A DNA stretch of 64,000 bases from Sphingobium sp. AP49 (GCF_000281715.2 NZ_CP124576.1:1123501-1187500), one strand, 5' to 3'; positions 51,242-59,545 are shown, numbered from the stretch's first letter. The notes: generated from the letters alone by a model not told the origin. Numbers and translations are program-made.

Positions 51242-51778
51242 ATGAAGAGAGCGATGATGATGGCGCCGGTAGCGCTTATGCTGCTGGCGGGATGCGTGAC
51301 GGACCGGGAGAAGGTGGAGCTGGAGCCGCCGACGGCCGCCGGCGACACGATCCGCTTCACCGCCGGTCGCTGCTTTGGCGCCTGTCCCGCCTATACGCTC
51401 ACGGTGACGCCCGATGGTTCGGGCCTGCTGGAGCCCGAGCGCTTCACCTCCGTCCCCGGTCCGACCCGCTTCACCGTCAGCGCCGCGCAATATCGCCAGC
51501 TGCGCACCGGCCTGGCCCCGTGGAAGCCGGCAACCGGCACGGCAAAGCGCATCGCCCAGGGCGAGAATTGCACCCGCTTTGCCACCGACATGCCCAGCTA
51601 CACGATCGAATGGACGCGCGGTGACGGGAAGGGCGGGGGCAAGGGGGCGAAACCGACCCGGCTCGATTTCCAGTCGGGCTGCATGGACAATCGCTATGCG
51701 AAACTGCGCACGACGATCGGCGCCATCCCCAAGACGCTGGGCATCGAACCGATGCTGAAGCTCAAGCCGGGAAGCTGA
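51242..51778 (+). CDS. DUF6438 family lipoprotein
   Basis: 178 residues. Signal with lipobox LLAGC (Cys 17 after MKRAMMMAPVALM). The domain begins DTIRFTAGRCFGACPAYTLTV, a strong DUF6438 signature, and continues with GSGLLEPERF. It may be an outer-membrane lipoprotein; no activity known. The start has a GGGGCGCC upstream instead of a clear Shine-Dalgarno. It begins the inserted block between rph and hrcA. Confidence 0.75.
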   Translation: MKRAMMMAPVALMLLAGCVTDREKVELEPPTAAGDTIRFTAGRCFGACPAYTLTVTPDGSGLLEPERFTSVPGPTRFTVSAAQYRQLRTGLAPWKPATGTAKRIAQGENCTRFATDMPSYTIEWTRGDGKGGGKGAKPTRLDFQSGCMDNRYAKLRTTIGAIPKTLGIEPMLKLKPGS

Positions 51779-51790
51779 ATCGGCGCCCCG

Positions 51791-51970
51791 CGACGCGACA
51801 GTTGAAAGTTCACAGTGTCGCAAGGGGTGATTTGCGTCGATTTTGGCGGATTGCGCCCGCCACGCGCCAGCGAAGCGACAGGCGCGCGACACGCGGGTCA
51901 CGCCGACGCGACAGTCGCGCGCCTCTGACGCGACCGTGAGGCGACACTGAAACGACAGCGACGCGACAGT
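51791..51970. repeat. Cluster of CGACGCGACAGT direct repeats
   Basis: The 12-mer CGACGCGACAGT occurs exactly three times (51791-51802, 51904-51915, 51959-51970), with many shorter GCGACA words between. The repeats occupy most of the 309-base gap between the DUF6438 gene and the MerR gene, where I see no coding region. Their spacing (113 and 55 bases) is not regular enough for an array. No function is known. Confidence 0.65.
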
Positions 51971-52087
51971 TTTGGGCGTTGGGCGGGGGTGTTAAGCGGG
52001 GCGTGGGAGTGGCCTGTTCCATCGCAAAGGGTAGATCAGAAGCGCGGCGAGTAGGAAAGGGAAGGACAGTCGTTCCGACAGGCTGCG

Positions 52088-52483
52088 TCAGCAGATATAA
52101 TCCTTCAATGGCGGAGCATCGCCCGGCTTGCCGGCTTCGATCCAGGCAAGCTTTCCGGTCAGAAATTCCAGAGCGCTATCGATCGCCGACCGCCTTTCCG
52201 TCAGGCGCTCGATCTGTTGACGCAAGACTTCGGCCGTGCGCGCATCTGAGCCAGCGCCCGATAGATATTCCTCGTTCAACGCGGCGATTTCGCGCAGAGA
52301 ATAGCCCAGAAATTGCTGCAAACGGATCATCCGCGCTGCAGTCACATCATCCGGGCCAAATAGTTGATAGGGATTGGAGCCACCCTTGCCACTGCGCTGA
52401 GGGGTCAGCAGGCCCTTGGCAATGTAGAATCGGATAGTGTCGGCTGACAGGCCGGTGGCTTTCGAGAATTGGGAGATCATCAT
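52088..52483 (-). CDS. MerR family transcriptional regulator
   Basis: 131 residues from MMISQFSKATGLSADTIRFY. The N-terminal winged helix (SQFSKATGLSADTIRFYIAKGLL) and the PYQLFGPDDVTAARMIRLQQ region are typical MerR; the helical coil ends with a short effector domain (KLAWIEAGKPGDAPPLKDYIC) carrying a single Cys. Divergent from an aldo-keto reductase with a MerR-type promoter between, so it probably activates that gene in response to a small reactive compound. The ATG at 52483 leaves the operator free; 52504 would bury it. Confidence 0.88.
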   Translation of the reverse strand: MMISQFSKATGLSADTIRFYIAKGLLTPQRSGKGGSNPYQLFGPDDVTAARMIRLQQFLGYSLREIAALNEEYLSGAGSDARTAEVLRQQIERLTERRSAIDSALEFLTGKLAWIEAGKPGDAPPLKDYIC

Positions 52484-52494
52484 CGCATTCAAGG

Positions 52495-52526
52495 CCTTGA
52501 CCATGGACTAAGGTCTACACTTATAG
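52495..52526 (+). promoter_or_regulatory. Probable MerR-type activated promoter of the aldo-keto reductase
   Basis: A -35-like TTGACC (52497-52502) and a -10-like TTATAG (52521-52526) are 18 bases apart, longer than usual, and the dyad CCTTGACCATGGACTAAGG (52495-52513) overlaps the -35 and the spacer. Over-long spacers with a dyad are the hallmark of MerR-activated promoters. Confidence 0.5.
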
Positions 52527-52559
52527 GGCCTGCTCGTCGCAAATAGGAGACCTGTCGCA

Positions 52560-53543
52560 ATGACGAGCCGCGCTACCCCCATTCCCCTTCTTCCCTTCAC
52601 CGCCGACGGACCGCTTGTGGGCGCGCAAGGTCTTGGCTGCATGGGCATGAGTGAATTTTACGGCGCCACCGACGAGACGGAGGCGCGCGCTACGCTGGAA
52701 CTGGCGCTCGACCTGGGGGTCACCATGTTCGATACCGCCGATATGTATGGGCTGGGCGCGAATGAGGCTTTTCTGGCGCCGTTTTTTCGCGCGCATCGCG
52801 ATCGCGCGATGGTCGCGACCAAATTTGGCTATGCGCGCACCGCCGCGCATCCTGACGACTGGAGCCTCGACAATCGTCCCGCCTTCATTCGCGCCGCAGT
52901 GGAACAGTCTTTGCGGCGCCTGGGCGTGGAAGTCATCGACCTCTACTATATGCATCGACGCGATCCGGCCATTCCGCTGGCGGAATCGATCGGTGCGATG
53001 GCCCGGCTGGTTGAAGAGGGCAAGGTGCGCTGGATTGGCCTGTGTGCTGTCAGCGCGGCGGAATTGCGCGATGCCCACGCGATCCATCCGATCGCCGCGC
53101 TGCAATCGGAATGGTCGCTGTTCACGCGGGACATCGAGACCGAGATAGTCCCCGCCGCCAAGCAATTGGGTGTGACGCTGGTCCCTTATTCGCCATTGGG
53201 ACGGGGCATGTTGACCGGTCAGGCCTTTGCGGCTGCGCTGGAGGAGGACGATGCGCGGCAATATTTTCCACGCTTCGCCCCGGACAATCTTGCGGCCAAC
53301 AGCCAGCTTGTCGGCGAAATCGCGCGGATCGCCCGCGCCTTGGAGGTAACGCCGGCGCAATTGGCGCTGGCCTGGCTCTATAACCGGGCGGAGATGCTGG
53401 GCGCGAAGATCATACCAATTCCCGGTACGCGGAAGCGGACACGGCTGATGGAAAATCTGGCCGCCCTGTCGCTCAGGCTTAGCCGATCGACCATGGATGC
53501 TCTGGAGCCGCTCGCTGGTGCGGTGCAGGGTATTGCGATTTGA
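52560..53543 (+). CDS. Aldo/keto reductase
   Basis: 327 residues, a TIM barrel with the catalytic tetrad visible: Asp and Tyr in FDTADMYG (near residues 57-62), Lys in MVATKFGYAR (about 85) and His in YYMHRRDP (about 138). Cofactor-side motif is LIPIPGTRKRTRLMENLAA-like near the end (IIPIPGTRKRTR). NADPH-dependent reduction of aldehydes or ketones is likely. The gene is divergent from the MerR regulator and is followed 71 bases later by a GFA-family gene, whose glutathione-linked role fits aldehyde stress. Confidence 0.9.
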   Translation: MTSRATPIPLLPFTADGPLVGAQGLGCMGMSEFYGATDETEARATLELALDLGVTMFDTADMYGLGANEAFLAPFFRAHRDRAMVATKFGYARTAAHPDDWSLDNRPAFIRAAVEQSLRRLGVEVIDLYYMHRRDPAIPLAESIGAMARLVEEGKVRWIGLCAVSAAELRDAHAIHPIAALQSEWSLFTRDIETEIVPAAKQLGVTLVPYSPLGRGMLTGQAFAAALEEDDARQYFPRFAPDNLAANSQLVGEIARIARALEVTPAQLALAWLYNRAEMLGAKIIPIPGTRKRTRLMENLAALSLRLSRSTMDALEPLAGAVQGIAI

Positions 53544-53614
53544 ACGATCCGCGGCACTTGCCATGGCGGACAGTCACATTATTGCCGCCAACCCATTAAA
53601 CGAGAAGGAATTTC

Positions 53615-54046
53615 ATGCCTATTTCCGGAGCTTGCCGCTGCGGCAAGATCGCCTATCAGGTCGACCTGGATACGATGCCGCTCACCTATGCCTGTCATTG
53701 CAGGGACTGCCAGACCTGGAGCGGGAGCGCCTTCGCCCTCCATGCCATGCTGCCCGAAGCGCTGCTGACTGTCACCGGTGATGCGACGGATTTCCAGATC
53801 GATGCCAATGAGGCGATGGCCTCGACTCATATTGGCTGTCTGGCCTGCATGACCCGTATCGCCAACCGCAATGCGGCCGTGCCGGGCATGATCGTGCTGC
53901 GTGCCGGGACGCTCGACCGCAGCGTGGAATTGGTGCCGGCCGTCCACATCTGGACCAGCCGCAAGCAGGAATGGCTGCAATTGGACGGTGTGCCGCAATT
54001 TGCCCAGACGCCCAGTCCGGAAGAATTCGCTGCGGCGCTGCGCTAG
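53615..54046 (+). CDS. GFA family (glutathione-dependent formaldehyde-activating enzyme-like) protein
   Basis: 143 residues with the family zinc ligands: GACRCGKIAY (Cys 7 and 9), CHCRDCQTWSG (three Cys near residues 28-33) and HIGCLACMTRIANRN in the second half. GFA/CENP-V proteins bind zinc through seven Cys and some help glutathione react with formaldehyde; true activity is seldom proven. It sits after the aldo-keto reductase, suggesting a small-aldehyde detoxification pair. Confidence 0.88.
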   Translation: MPISGACRCGKIAYQVDLDTMPLTYACHCRDCQTWSGSAFALHAMLPEALLTVTGDATDFQIDANEAMASTHIGCLACMTRIANRNAAVPGMIVLRAGTLDRSVELVPAVHIWTSRKQEWLQLDGVPQFAQTPSPEEFAAALR

Positions 54047-54070
54047 ATCCATAGAGGAGGCGGAGGCGCG

Positions 54071-54099
54071 CTTGAGCGACGCGGCAAAGCCGCCTACAT
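54071..54099 (+). promoter_or_regulatory. Possible sigma-32 (RpoH) promoter before hrcA
   Basis: CTTGAG (54071-54076) and CCTACAT (54093-54099) with 16 bases between resemble the RpoH pattern CTTGAA-N16/18-CYTATNT. It would place transcription almost at the hrcA start (54107). No CIRCE element (TTAGCACTC inverted pair) is visible upstream of hrcA or grpE. Confidence 0.35.
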
Positions 54100-54106
54100 C
54101 ATCGCC

Positions 54107-55150
54107 ATGGCCGCCACTGCCTCCATCGCTGAACTCAATGACCGCGCGCGCGACGTGTTTCGCATGGTGGTGGACAGCTATCTTGGCACCGGGTTGCCGG
54201 TGGGGTCGCGTACCCTGTCCAAGTTGGGCATCAGCCTCTCGCCCGCCTCGATCCGCAATGTGATGCAGGATCTGGAGGAGCTGGGGCTGCTCGCCGCGCC
54301 GCACACTTCGGCCGGGCGGATGCCGACCGAGACCGGGCTGCGGCTGTTCGTCGACGGCATGATGCAGGCGGCCGAGCCGTCGGCCGAGGAAATGCGCGCG
54401 ATCGAGGCGGGGCTGGCCGAGGGCGGGCCGATCGAGGAGGCGCTGTCGGCGGCGACGGCGACGCTGTCGGGCCTGTCCGCCTGTGCCGGCATCGTCATGG
54501 TGCCCCGGCGCGAGCCGGTGCTGCGCCAGTTCGGCTTCGTGCCGCTGAACGACCGGCAAGCGCTGGCCGTGCTGGTCGGGCAGGACGGGTCGATCGAGAA
54601 TCGGGTGCTCGACCTGCCACGCGGGGTGACGCCATCGATGCTGAACGAGGCGGCCAATTTCATGTCGGCGCGCTTTGGCGGGCTGACCTTGCGCCAGGCG
54701 GGCGATCAACTGGCGCGCGAGATGGAGGCGGAACGCAGCGTGCTGGACGGCGCGGCGCGCGAACTGGTGACGCGCGGCATCGCGATCTGGAGCCATGACG
54801 CCGATGACAGGCCCGTGCTGATCGTACGGGGGCAGGCGCATCTGATCGACGATGGCACCGCCGCCGACCTCGACCGGGTGCGGCAATTGCTGGAGCAGCT
54901 GGAGGGCAAGCAGGAGATTTCGCGCCTGCTGGAGAGCGCGCTGGCGGGCAGCGCGACCAAAATCTTCATCGGTTCGGAAAACAAGCTCTTTTCCCTTTCG
55001 GGTTCATCGGTCATAGCCGCCCCCTACCGCGGCGGGGACGGCCGGGTCGTCGGCGTCGTCGGCGTGATCGGCCCCACGCGCTTGAACTATGCCCGGGTGA
55101 TCCCCATGGTGGATTTCACCGCACAGACGCTGTCGAGATTGATGAGATGA
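54107..55150 (+). CDS. hrcA: Heat-inducible transcription repressor HrcA
   Basis: 347 residues. ELNDRARDVFRMVVDSYLGTGLPVGSRTLSK is the N-terminal winged helix; the HrcA body includes SPASIRNVMQDLEELGLL, PHTSAGRMPTETGLRLFVDGM and the C-terminal GGDGRVVGVVGVIGPTRLNYAR. HrcA binds CIRCE sites to repress groESL and others. It is coupled to grpE by ATGA (55147-55150), the normal order. CIRCE is not visible in front of this gene, so repressor targets are elsewhere. Confidence 0.95.
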   Translation: MAATASIAELNDRARDVFRMVVDSYLGTGLPVGSRTLSKLGISLSPASIRNVMQDLEELGLLAAPHTSAGRMPTETGLRLFVDGMMQAAEPSAEEMRAIEAGLAEGGPIEEALSAATATLSGLSACAGIVMVPRREPVLRQFGFVPLNDRQALAVLVGQDGSIENRVLDLPRGVTPSMLNEAANFMSARFGGLTLRQAGDQLAREMEAERSVLDGAARELVTRGIAIWSHDADDRPVLIVRGQAHLIDDGTAADLDRVRQLLEQLEGKQEISRLLESALAGSATKIFIGSENKLFSLSGSSVIAAPYRGGDGRVVGVVGVIGPTRLNYARVIPMVDFTAQTLSRLMR

Positions 55151-55719
55151 GCGAAGACAAGCAGACTATCGAAAATACCGAAACCGTGGACCAGCTGCCC
55201 GAGGAGGAGACCCCCGTGGACGCCCCTGAGAACGCACATGCAGAGCGTATTGCCGCGCTGGAAGCCGAGCTGGCAACGGCCAAGCAGGACGTGCTCTACG
55301 CCCATGCCGACACGCAGAATGTGCGTCGGCGGCTGGAGAAGGAGCTGGCCGACACGCGCGCCTATGCCGCGACCAACTTTGCCCGCGACATGCTGTCGGT
55401 GGCCGACAATCTGAGCCGGGCGCTGGCCACCATCGATCAGCTCAGCGCTGATGTGCGCGCGGACGACAAGTTCAAGGCGCTGGTGACAGGCCTGGAAGCC
55501 ACCGGCCGCGAGCTGGAATCGGTGTTCGGCCGCAACAGCATCAGCAAGATCGAGTCGGTCGGCCAACCGCTCGACCCGAACAAGCATCAGGCGATGATGG
55601 AGACCCCGTCGGCCGATGTCGCGCCGGGGACCATCCTGGTGGAAATGCAGCCCGGCTATATGATCAAGGACCGACTGCTGCGCGCGGCCATGGTCGGCGT
55701 GGCGAAGACGCCGGACTGA
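55147..55719 (+). CDS. grpE: Nucleotide exchange factor GrpE
   Basis: 190 residues. An acidic N-terminus (EDKQTIENTETVDQLPEEET) is followed by a long helix (ALEAELATAKQDVLYAHADT), VRRRLEKELADTRAYAATNF and the C-terminal beta domain (HQAMMETPSADVAPGTILVE). GrpE releases ADP from DnaK. It starts in the hrcA stop and is followed by a long folded leader before the threonine synthase gene. Confidence 0.96.
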   Translation: MSEDKQTIENTETVDQLPEEETPVDAPENAHAERIAALEAELATAKQDVLYAHADTQNVRRRLEKELADTRAYAATNFARDMLSVADNLSRALATIDQLSADVRADDKFKALVTGLEATGRELESVFGRNSISKIESVGQPLDPNKHQAMMETPSADVAPGTILVEMQPGYMIKDRLLRAAMVGVAKTPD

Positions 55720-55731
55720 CAAATATCCGCC

Positions 55732-55800
55732 CCGTTCGGGCTGGATCGGTCAGGGTCCCCCCGACGGGGCCTCTGACCTATTGCACCCTTGCCCGAACGG
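55732..55800 (+). ncRNA. Nested hairpin leader upstream of the threonine synthase gene
   Basis: Outer stem CCGTTCGGGC (55732-55741) with GCCCGAACGG (55791-55800) is perfect over 10 bp. Inside it GGTCAG (55748-55753) pairs with CTGACC (55773-55778) and a CCCC/GGGG core forms the tip. The right side of the outer stem ends 8 bases before the TTG start, with the SD-like GGAGG at 55799-55803 overlapping the stem end. This could be a translation-controlling leader or a transcription attenuator without a T run. Confidence 0.5.
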
Positions 55801-55808
55801 AGGCCCTT

Positions 55809-57050
55809 TTGCTGCACGACCAGAACCTCACCACCGACCGTCCGACCTTTGTCACCCATCTCGAATGTTCGCTGACCGGCGAGCGATACGAGGCGGATCG
55901 GCTGCATGGGCTGTCGGCGGCGGGCAAGCCGCTCTTGGTGCGCTATGATCTGGACGGCGTGCGGGCGACGCTGACCAAGGAAGCGCTTAGCAGCCGGCCG
56001 ATGGACCTGTGGCGCTGGCGTGAATTGCTGCCGGTGCGGCAGACCAGCAACATCGTGAGCCTGGGCGAAAATGCGACGCCGCTGATCCCGCTGTCGCGCA
56101 CGGCCAAGCGGCTGGGCGGGGCGCATCTGCTCGCCAAGGATGAGGGGCGGTTGCCGACGGCCTCGTTCAAGGCGCGCGGGCTGGTGATGGCGGTTTCCAT
56201 GGCCAAGGAACTGGGCGTGACCCAGGTGGCGATGCCGACCAACGGCAATGCCGGCGCGGCGCTGGCCGCCTATGCGGCGGTCGCGGGCATGGAATCGGTG
56301 ATCTTCTGCCCGGCCGACACGCCCGAAGTGAATGTGCGCGAGATCGCGGCGCAGGGCGCGCGGGTCTATCGCGTCAACGGCTATATCGACGATTGCGGCG
56401 CGATCGTCGGCCAGGGCGTCAAGGAACGCGGCTGGTTCGATTTCTCGACGCTCAAGGAGCCCTATCGGATCGAGGGCAAGAAGACGATGGGGCTGGAACT
56501 GGCCGAACAGCTCGGCTGGGAATTGCCCGACGCGATCTTCTACCCCACCGGCGGCGGCACCGGCCTGATCGGCATGTGGAAGGCGTTCGACGAGCTGGAG
56601 AAGATCGGCTTCATCGGGTCGAAGCGGCCCAAGATGTTCGCGGTACAGGCGGAGGGTTGTGCGCCGATGGTTCGCGCGTTCGAGCAGGGCGTGGAATTTG
56701 CCGAACGCTGGGAGGATGCCCAGACCATCGCCATGGGCATTCGCGTGCCCAAGGCTGTGGGCGACTTCCTGATCCTGCGCGCGGTGCGGGAAAGTGGCGG
56801 CGCGGCGCTGGCGGTGTCGGACGCGGCGATCGCGGCGGCGGTGCGCGACGTGGCGCGCGACGACGGGCTGCTGCTCTGTCCCGAGGGCGGGGCGACACTG
56901 GCGGCCTATCAACGCGCCTTGGACGAGGGGCTGATCGGCCGCGACGAGCGGGCGGTGCTGTTCAACTGCGCCAGCGGCCTCAAATATCCGCTGGAGGATC
57001 AGAGCCGCGCGCTCGACCGGCACGCACCGATCGATTTTGCGAGCCTGTAA
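55809..57050 (+). CDS. thrC: Threonine synthase family PLP protein
   Basis: 413 residues. The PLP Lys lies in TASFKARGLVMAV near residue 122, and a Ser/Gly-rich PTNGNAGAALAAYAA loop follows; FYPTGGGTGLIGMWKAFDEL is the phosphate-binding region. The arrangement fits threonine synthase (homoserine phosphate to threonine), though closely related dehydratases and cysteate synthases share it. The start is TTG with a GGAGG Shine-Dalgarno 5 bases away. It lies after grpE without a clear operon link, behind its own folded leader. Confidence 0.82.
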   Translation: MLHDQNLTTDRPTFVTHLECSLTGERYEADRLHGLSAAGKPLLVRYDLDGVRATLTKEALSSRPMDLWRWRELLPVRQTSNIVSLGENATPLIPLSRTAKRLGGAHLLAKDEGRLPTASFKARGLVMAVSMAKELGVTQVAMPTNGNAGAALAAYAAVAGMESVIFCPADTPEVNVREIAAQGARVYRVNGYIDDCGAIVGQGVKERGWFDFSTLKEPYRIEGKKTMGLELAEQLGWELPDAIFYPTGGGTGLIGMWKAFDELEKIGFIGSKRPKMFAVQAEGCAPMVRAFEQGVEFAERWEDAQTIAMGIRVPKAVGDFLILRAVRESGGAALAVSDAAIAAAVRDVARDDGLLLCPEGGATLAAYQRALDEGLIGRDERAVLFNCASGLKYPLEDQSRALDRHAPIDFASL

Positions 57051-57122
57051 AGGCACGGAATGGGCGGGCCAGAACCCGCCCATTCGCCGTTAGAGTGAGA
57101 TGGGATTGGGTTGATCCACGCC

Positions 57123-57190
57123 GTCATTGCGAGCGCAGCGAAGCAATCCATGGGCGCGTCAGTGGATTGCTTCGCTGCGCTCGCAATGAC
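57123..57190. repeat. REP-like perfect palindrome, copy 2
   Basis: 28-bp arms beginning GTCATTGCGAGCGCAGCGAA are perfect complements around a 12-base loop. Compared with copy 1 (29951-30017), the T-A pair in the arm is changed to C-G in both arms, a compensatory change. Confidence 0.92.
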
Positions 57191-57214
57191 GATTCAGTGT
57201 GGAGTCATCCCGCT

Positions 57215-59398
57215 CTAGAATCGATAATCCCAGCCCAGGGTGAAGAGCCGCCCGCGACCGGCGAAATAGGCCAGATTGTCGTTGGGCAGGCGCGTATCGC
57301 TATTATAGTCGATGTAGAATTTATCGAACAGATTCTGGACGCTGAGATAGACGCCGCCCAGTGACGGGGTGTCGTAGCGGAGATAGGCGTCGGTGACCGC
57401 ATAGCCGCCGAAATTGTTGCGCGGATCCGGCTTCGCCTTACCATGGAAATTGCGCGACAGATAATATTGGGTCTGCAGCCGCGCCGAGATGGCGCCATGG
57501 CGATAGTCGGCGGCGACGTTCAGGCGATCGGGCGAGATATTGGTGCCGTCCAGATCGGTATCGACGATCCCGTCGGGATTGGCGCTGTCGCTGTCATAGC
57601 GGCCCTTGAGATGGGCATAGCCGGTGGACAGCTTGAGCCCCGGCAGCGGCGTCTGTACGCCGAGGTTGATTTCCAGTCCCTCGATCTCGACCCGCTGGCG
57701 CTGCACGGTGAAGATGCCGTCACCCTGCGCGATCAGGATCTGGCCCTTGTCGCTGGACGACCAGAAATAGGTGGCGCTGGCGTCGATCGGGCCGCGCTTC
57801 ACCTCCAGCCCGATTTCGCGGTTGTTGGAGACGATCGGGCTGATGTCGAGATAATCGTCGAGGTCGACGCCCGCGACGCCGATCGACCGGGTGACGCGGC
57901 CGACATCGGGCATGGTGAAGCCCTCGGCATAGCTGGCATAGGCACGAATGCCCTCAAGCGGCTCGAAGATGAGGCCGCCGTTCAGCAGCGCGTCGGAGAA
58001 TTTGGGCTTGCCACCGTCCACGTCGACGCCGCCATAATTGGGCGCGGTGGTGGAGGCGAGGGTGTGGAAATCGTCGATCTTCACCTGCACATTTTCCCAG
58101 CGCACGCCGCCGGCGACGCGGACCAGCCCGTCCGCGATCTTGAGATTGGCCTGGGCGAAGGGGGCGATGGAGCGGAAGTCGCTGGGCGGTACCCAAATGC
58201 GGCCGGTGACCATCAGCCGCTGTTCCGTCTTGTCGAACAGGACGTCCAGGCCGAGCGTGGTGGTCAGTGCCTCGAAACCGGGCAGGGCGCGTTCATAGCT
58301 GATCTTGCCGCCGATCTTGCGCGATCGGTTCTGCGACTGGTCGAACAGGGTGCCGACCGGCGCGATGCTGGGATCCTGGAAGGTCGCGATCGCGGCAAAT
58401 TCGCCGCCGAAAATGTCGCGGCTGCGGTTGAAGAAAAGCTGGGTGACCAGGTTGCCGCCGGCCACATCGCTGTCGGTATAGGAGAGGGACGCGCTTTCGG
58501 TCCGGTTCGACCCGGGCGTGCCGGGCGCGTCGCCCTTGACCGCTGTGGTGGGGAGGCCGTTGGCGCGGCTGCCGGCGAGCGGGACATAATCGCCATCGCC
58601 CTTCAACTCATAGCGGTTGAGGATCAGGTCGAGCCGGCCGGTATCGCCGACGGCATAGCCCAGCCGGGCGAAGATATCGGTCGCCTGCGACGCCTGGGTT
58701 TCGCCCTGGGTCAGGTTGATGCCGATGCGGCGGTTGCGCGCGTCGTAGAAGGCGCCGCGCTTTTCATAGGAGGCGCCGACCGTGGCGTCGAAATCGCCCG
58801 CCTTATATTGGACCAGCCCGGCCGCCTTGCCGCCGAAACCGTCGCCGTCGAAATCGTCGCTGGCCGATCCCTGGAGCAGCACCCGGCCGCTGATGCCTTC
58901 CTCCTTCGGTGCGCCGACCGTTACCTGGTTGACGATGCCGCCGGTGCCGCCAATCCCCTGAAAGGCGTTGGAGCCATAGATGAGTTCGACCCGATCGATG
59001 AAGAAGCCGTCTATGGTGAAGCCGTCGCGGCTGCCGTCGCGCAGCGGGGTCGATTGCGGGATGCCGTTGATGGCGTAGAGCGGCGAACGGCCGCGCAGCG
59101 TCTCACCCGCGCCCGACAGCTTGCCGCGCGTCGGCGAGAAGCTGGGGGTGAGGGTGGAGACCGCGTCGGTCACCGAGCCGGAAATGGCGATCTGCTGGTC
59201 CAGCGCTTGCTTGTCGATCAGGTCGATGGTCAGCGGCAGCGCATTGGGCGGCAAGATGGTGCGGGCGGCGGTGACGACGATCGATTCGGCGCCCTTGGTA
59301 TCGGCGTCGTCCTGCTGCGCCATGGCGGGCGATGCGAGGGCGATGGTCAGCGCCGCCAGCGCGATTGCCGAACGCCGAAATTCGATATGATGCACCAT
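57215..59398 (-). CDS. TonB-dependent receptor
   Basis: 727 residues. Signal peptide MVHHIEFRRSAIALAALTIA...AMAQ, then a TonB-box-like ESIVVTAART, plug-domain motifs LRGRSPLYAINGIPQ and RVELIYGSNAFQGIGGTGGIV, and a 22-strand barrel ending YRF. It imports a chelated metal or similar nutrient across the outer membrane. It is divergent from a PadR regulator with a 202-base region holding TTGCAATAACAA and GATATATC words. The ligand is not readable; iron or copper chelates are plausible. Confidence 0.92.
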   Translation of the reverse strand: MVHHIEFRRSAIALAALTIALASPAMAQQDDADTKGAESIVVTAARTILPPNALPLTIDLIDKQALDQQIAISGSVTDAVSTLTPSFSPTRGKLSGAGETLRGRSPLYAINGIPQSTPLRDGSRDGFTIDGFFIDRVELIYGSNAFQGIGGTGGIVNQVTVGAPKEEGISGRVLLQGSASDDFDGDGFGGKAAGLVQYKAGDFDATVGASYEKRGAFYDARNRRIGINLTQGETQASQATDIFARLGYAVGDTGRLDLILNRYELKGDGDYVPLAGSRANGLPTTAVKGDAPGTPGSNRTESASLSYTDSDVAGGNLVTQLFFNRSRDIFGGEFAAIATFQDPSIAPVGTLFDQSQNRSRKIGGKISYERALPGFEALTTTLGLDVLFDKTEQRLMVTGRIWVPPSDFRSIAPFAQANLKIADGLVRVAGGVRWENVQVKIDDFHTLASTTAPNYGGVDVDGGKPKFSDALLNGGLIFEPLEGIRAYASYAEGFTMPDVGRVTRSIGVAGVDLDDYLDISPIVSNNREIGLEVKRGPIDASATYFWSSSDKGQILIAQGDGIFTVQRQRVEIEGLEINLGVQTPLPGLKLSTGYAHLKGRYDSDSANPDGIVDTDLDGTNISPDRLNVAADYRHGAISARLQTQYYLSRNFHGKAKPDPRNNFGGYAVTDAYLRYDTPSLGGVYLSVQNLFDKFYIDYNSDTRLPNDNLAYFAGRGRLFTLGWDYRF

Positions 59399-59447
59399 GG
59401 CGCAAATCCCCCAGATTATGTTGCGCTGGGCTGCTAACGACAATCGG

Positions 59448-59468
59448 TTGCAATAACAAGTTGTTTGC
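59448..59468. promoter_or_regulatory. Fur-like candidate site upstream of the TonB receptor
   Basis: TTGCAATAACAAGTTGTTTGC (59448-59468) is an imperfect palindrome (GCAA...TTGC ends) in front of the receptor start on the minus strand. Its first 12 bases match the site at 62261-62272 at 11 of 12 positions. This suggests a shared metal-dependent repressor. Confidence 0.45.
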
Positions 59469-59545
59469 GGTCGATGCGATGCGAACGCGCGGATGGCTGT
59501 GGCGCCATTGCATCGACCGGCAGCAGAGGCTCATAAAGATACAAA

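Noticed and set aside
54047-54106. CIRCE element before hrcA
   Set aside because: I looked for TTAGCACTC with its inverted partner in the gap and before grpE and did not find one, so only a weak sigma-32-like promoter is reported.
57443-59437. A 664-codon plus-strand frame opposite the TonB receptor
   Set aside because: Antisense shadow; the receptor strand has the signal peptide, plug motifs and barrel ending.
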